Shown here one piece after another: positions 6,293 through 6,898 of a stretch of 6,898 nt of DNA. The stretch spans positions 1 to 6,898 of the forward strand of contig JAAZLZ010000235.1 in NCBI GenBank assembly GCA_012799075.1. Reading direction: 5' to 3'. Numbering within the stretch: the stretch's first letter is position 1; each line of letters starts with the position of its first letter. The DNA comes from Bacillota bacterium (GTDB lineage: Bacteria; Bacillota; Limnochordia; JAAZLZ01). The translations under genes and the position numbers were made by a program. The notes beneath the pieces were generated by a model, which saw only the letters and a program-made list of their open reading frames with translations, was not told the DNA's origin and did not search any database.

Positions 6293-6898
6293 TCATGGAT
6301 GGAAAACAGCTATCCCAGGATCCTCTAGCCACTCCCAACGGCCCTGCCACCCGGCATTACGGGCGCCAAGCTCAAAATGAAGGAGGGCGATGCCGCAATC
6401 TAGCTTCTTGGAAACAATGGGAGTATCAAAGCCTCCATCGGTTGCCAGGATCACCCGATCGTCTTGGATAGTAAAGCGCCACGGCTGGCGATTCATGGCC
6501 GAAGGAGCAAGGCGAGCTGCCTCAAGGCCAGCTATGACCCATGGAGGGGCATGGTTCAGAGACGAACAGATGGCCGCCAGATCCTTTCGATTTTTGCTGC
6601 GGGCAAGACCCTTGAGAACGCGGTGACCAAAGCTCGGGCGGGAGGCTGGGTAGCCTAAGGGAATGATGGCATATACCTTCTGCCCGGGGATGGGAGCAAG
6701 ACTTTTCGCAGCCGTGGATGCCCGGAACATCCCCCCGACCCAACATGTCCCCAGTCCCAGGGCCGTTGCCCCAAGGACGAGGCCTTCGCCCAGGTAGCCG
6801 ACCTGTTGATCCACCCGATGGCTGTTGGGATTACCCATCAAAGCAATGTAACCTTGGGCCCCGGAGAAAAGACCATAGGCGGCTCCGCGCAAGATATG
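6293..6898 (-). CDS. Nitroreductase-family flavoprotein (TM1586-like), N-terminus beyond the right edge
   Basis: The frame is open to the right edge, giving 201 residues of the C-terminal part; about 50-80 residues are probably missing. YGLFSGAQGYIALMG, GYLGEGLVLGATALGLGTCWVGGMF, the linker PPWVIAGLEAARLAPSAMNRQPWRF and DCGIALLHFELGA match my memory of the putative TM nitroreductase family (two nitroreductase-like halves in one chain). These are thought to bind FMN and use NAD(P)H, but substrates are mostly unknown. The GLGTCWVGG segment is typical of the flavin-binding region. A TTG near the edge could mimic a start, but conserved sequence clearly continues upstream. Likely cytoplasmic. It leads the small operon with the cupin gene. 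Confidence 0.85.
   Translation of the reverse strand, partial: HILRGAAYGLFSGAQGYIALMGNPNSHRVDQQVGYLGEGLVLGATALGLGTCWVGGMFRASTAAKSLAPIPGQKVYAIIPLGYPASRPSFGHRVLKGLARSKNRKDLAAICSSLNHAPPWVIAGLEAARLAPSAMNRQPWRFTIQDDRVILATDGGFDTPIVSKKLDCGIALLHFELGARNAGWQGRWEWLEDPGIAVFHP

Noticed and set aside
1..6898. CRISPR array
   Set aside because: No repeated unit of 25-40 bp at regular spacing was seen in any intergenic region, including 8-310 and 4979-5740.

Overview
The window is dominated by the front part of a type I-E (Cascade/Cse) CRISPR-Cas operon, read on the minus strand from right to left. cas3 (2348-4978), cas8e/cse1 (783-2351) and cse2/cas11 (311-808) are all full length, with the expected motifs. 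They are tightly coupled: cas3 and cse1 overlap by 4 bp, and cse1 and cse2 by 26 bp. The first codons of a further gene, almost certainly cas7e/cse4, begin at position 7 behind a strong ribosome binding site and run off the left edge. cas5e, cas6e, cas1, cas2 and the CRISPR array are not in the window; they would be expected further left.

The main oddity is a 303-bp gene-free stretch (8-310) between cse2 and the presumed cas7 start, inside an operon whose other genes overlap. It has no convincing ORF or intrinsic terminator. It contains a -10-like element, nested complementary segments and a GC hairpin that loosely recalls the stem of a type I-E repeat. Position and content make it a candidate for an RNA element embedded in the cas operon, such as a CreTA/CreR-like crRNA-mimic or another structured RNA. 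The sequence alone does not prove this; a degenerate scar is the main alternative.

Right of cas3, 4979-5932 holds no clearly intact gene. Nearest cas3 are a possible weak promoter and a 26-bp inverted repeat. Next is a minus-strand ORF (143-421 of the 5000s) whose reading frame looks switched partway, and then a T-rich tract. A plus-strand small ORF (5741-5932) abuts the next gene. I read this zone as the operon's upstream regulatory region plus decayed genes.

The right end (5933-6898) carries a two-gene minus-strand unit: a nitroreductase-like flavoprotein, cut by the right edge, followed 36 bp later by a small cupin-fold protein that lacks the usual last metal-binding histidine. This pair has no evident link to CRISPR.

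Organism: a bacterium of roughly balanced base composition with very strong GGAGGG ribosome binding sites and frequent GTG starts. The nitroreductase and cupin resemble proteins common in Firmicutes/Clostridia. That assignment is an inference from recalled family resemblance and is weak, particularly because type I-E systems are widely transferred.
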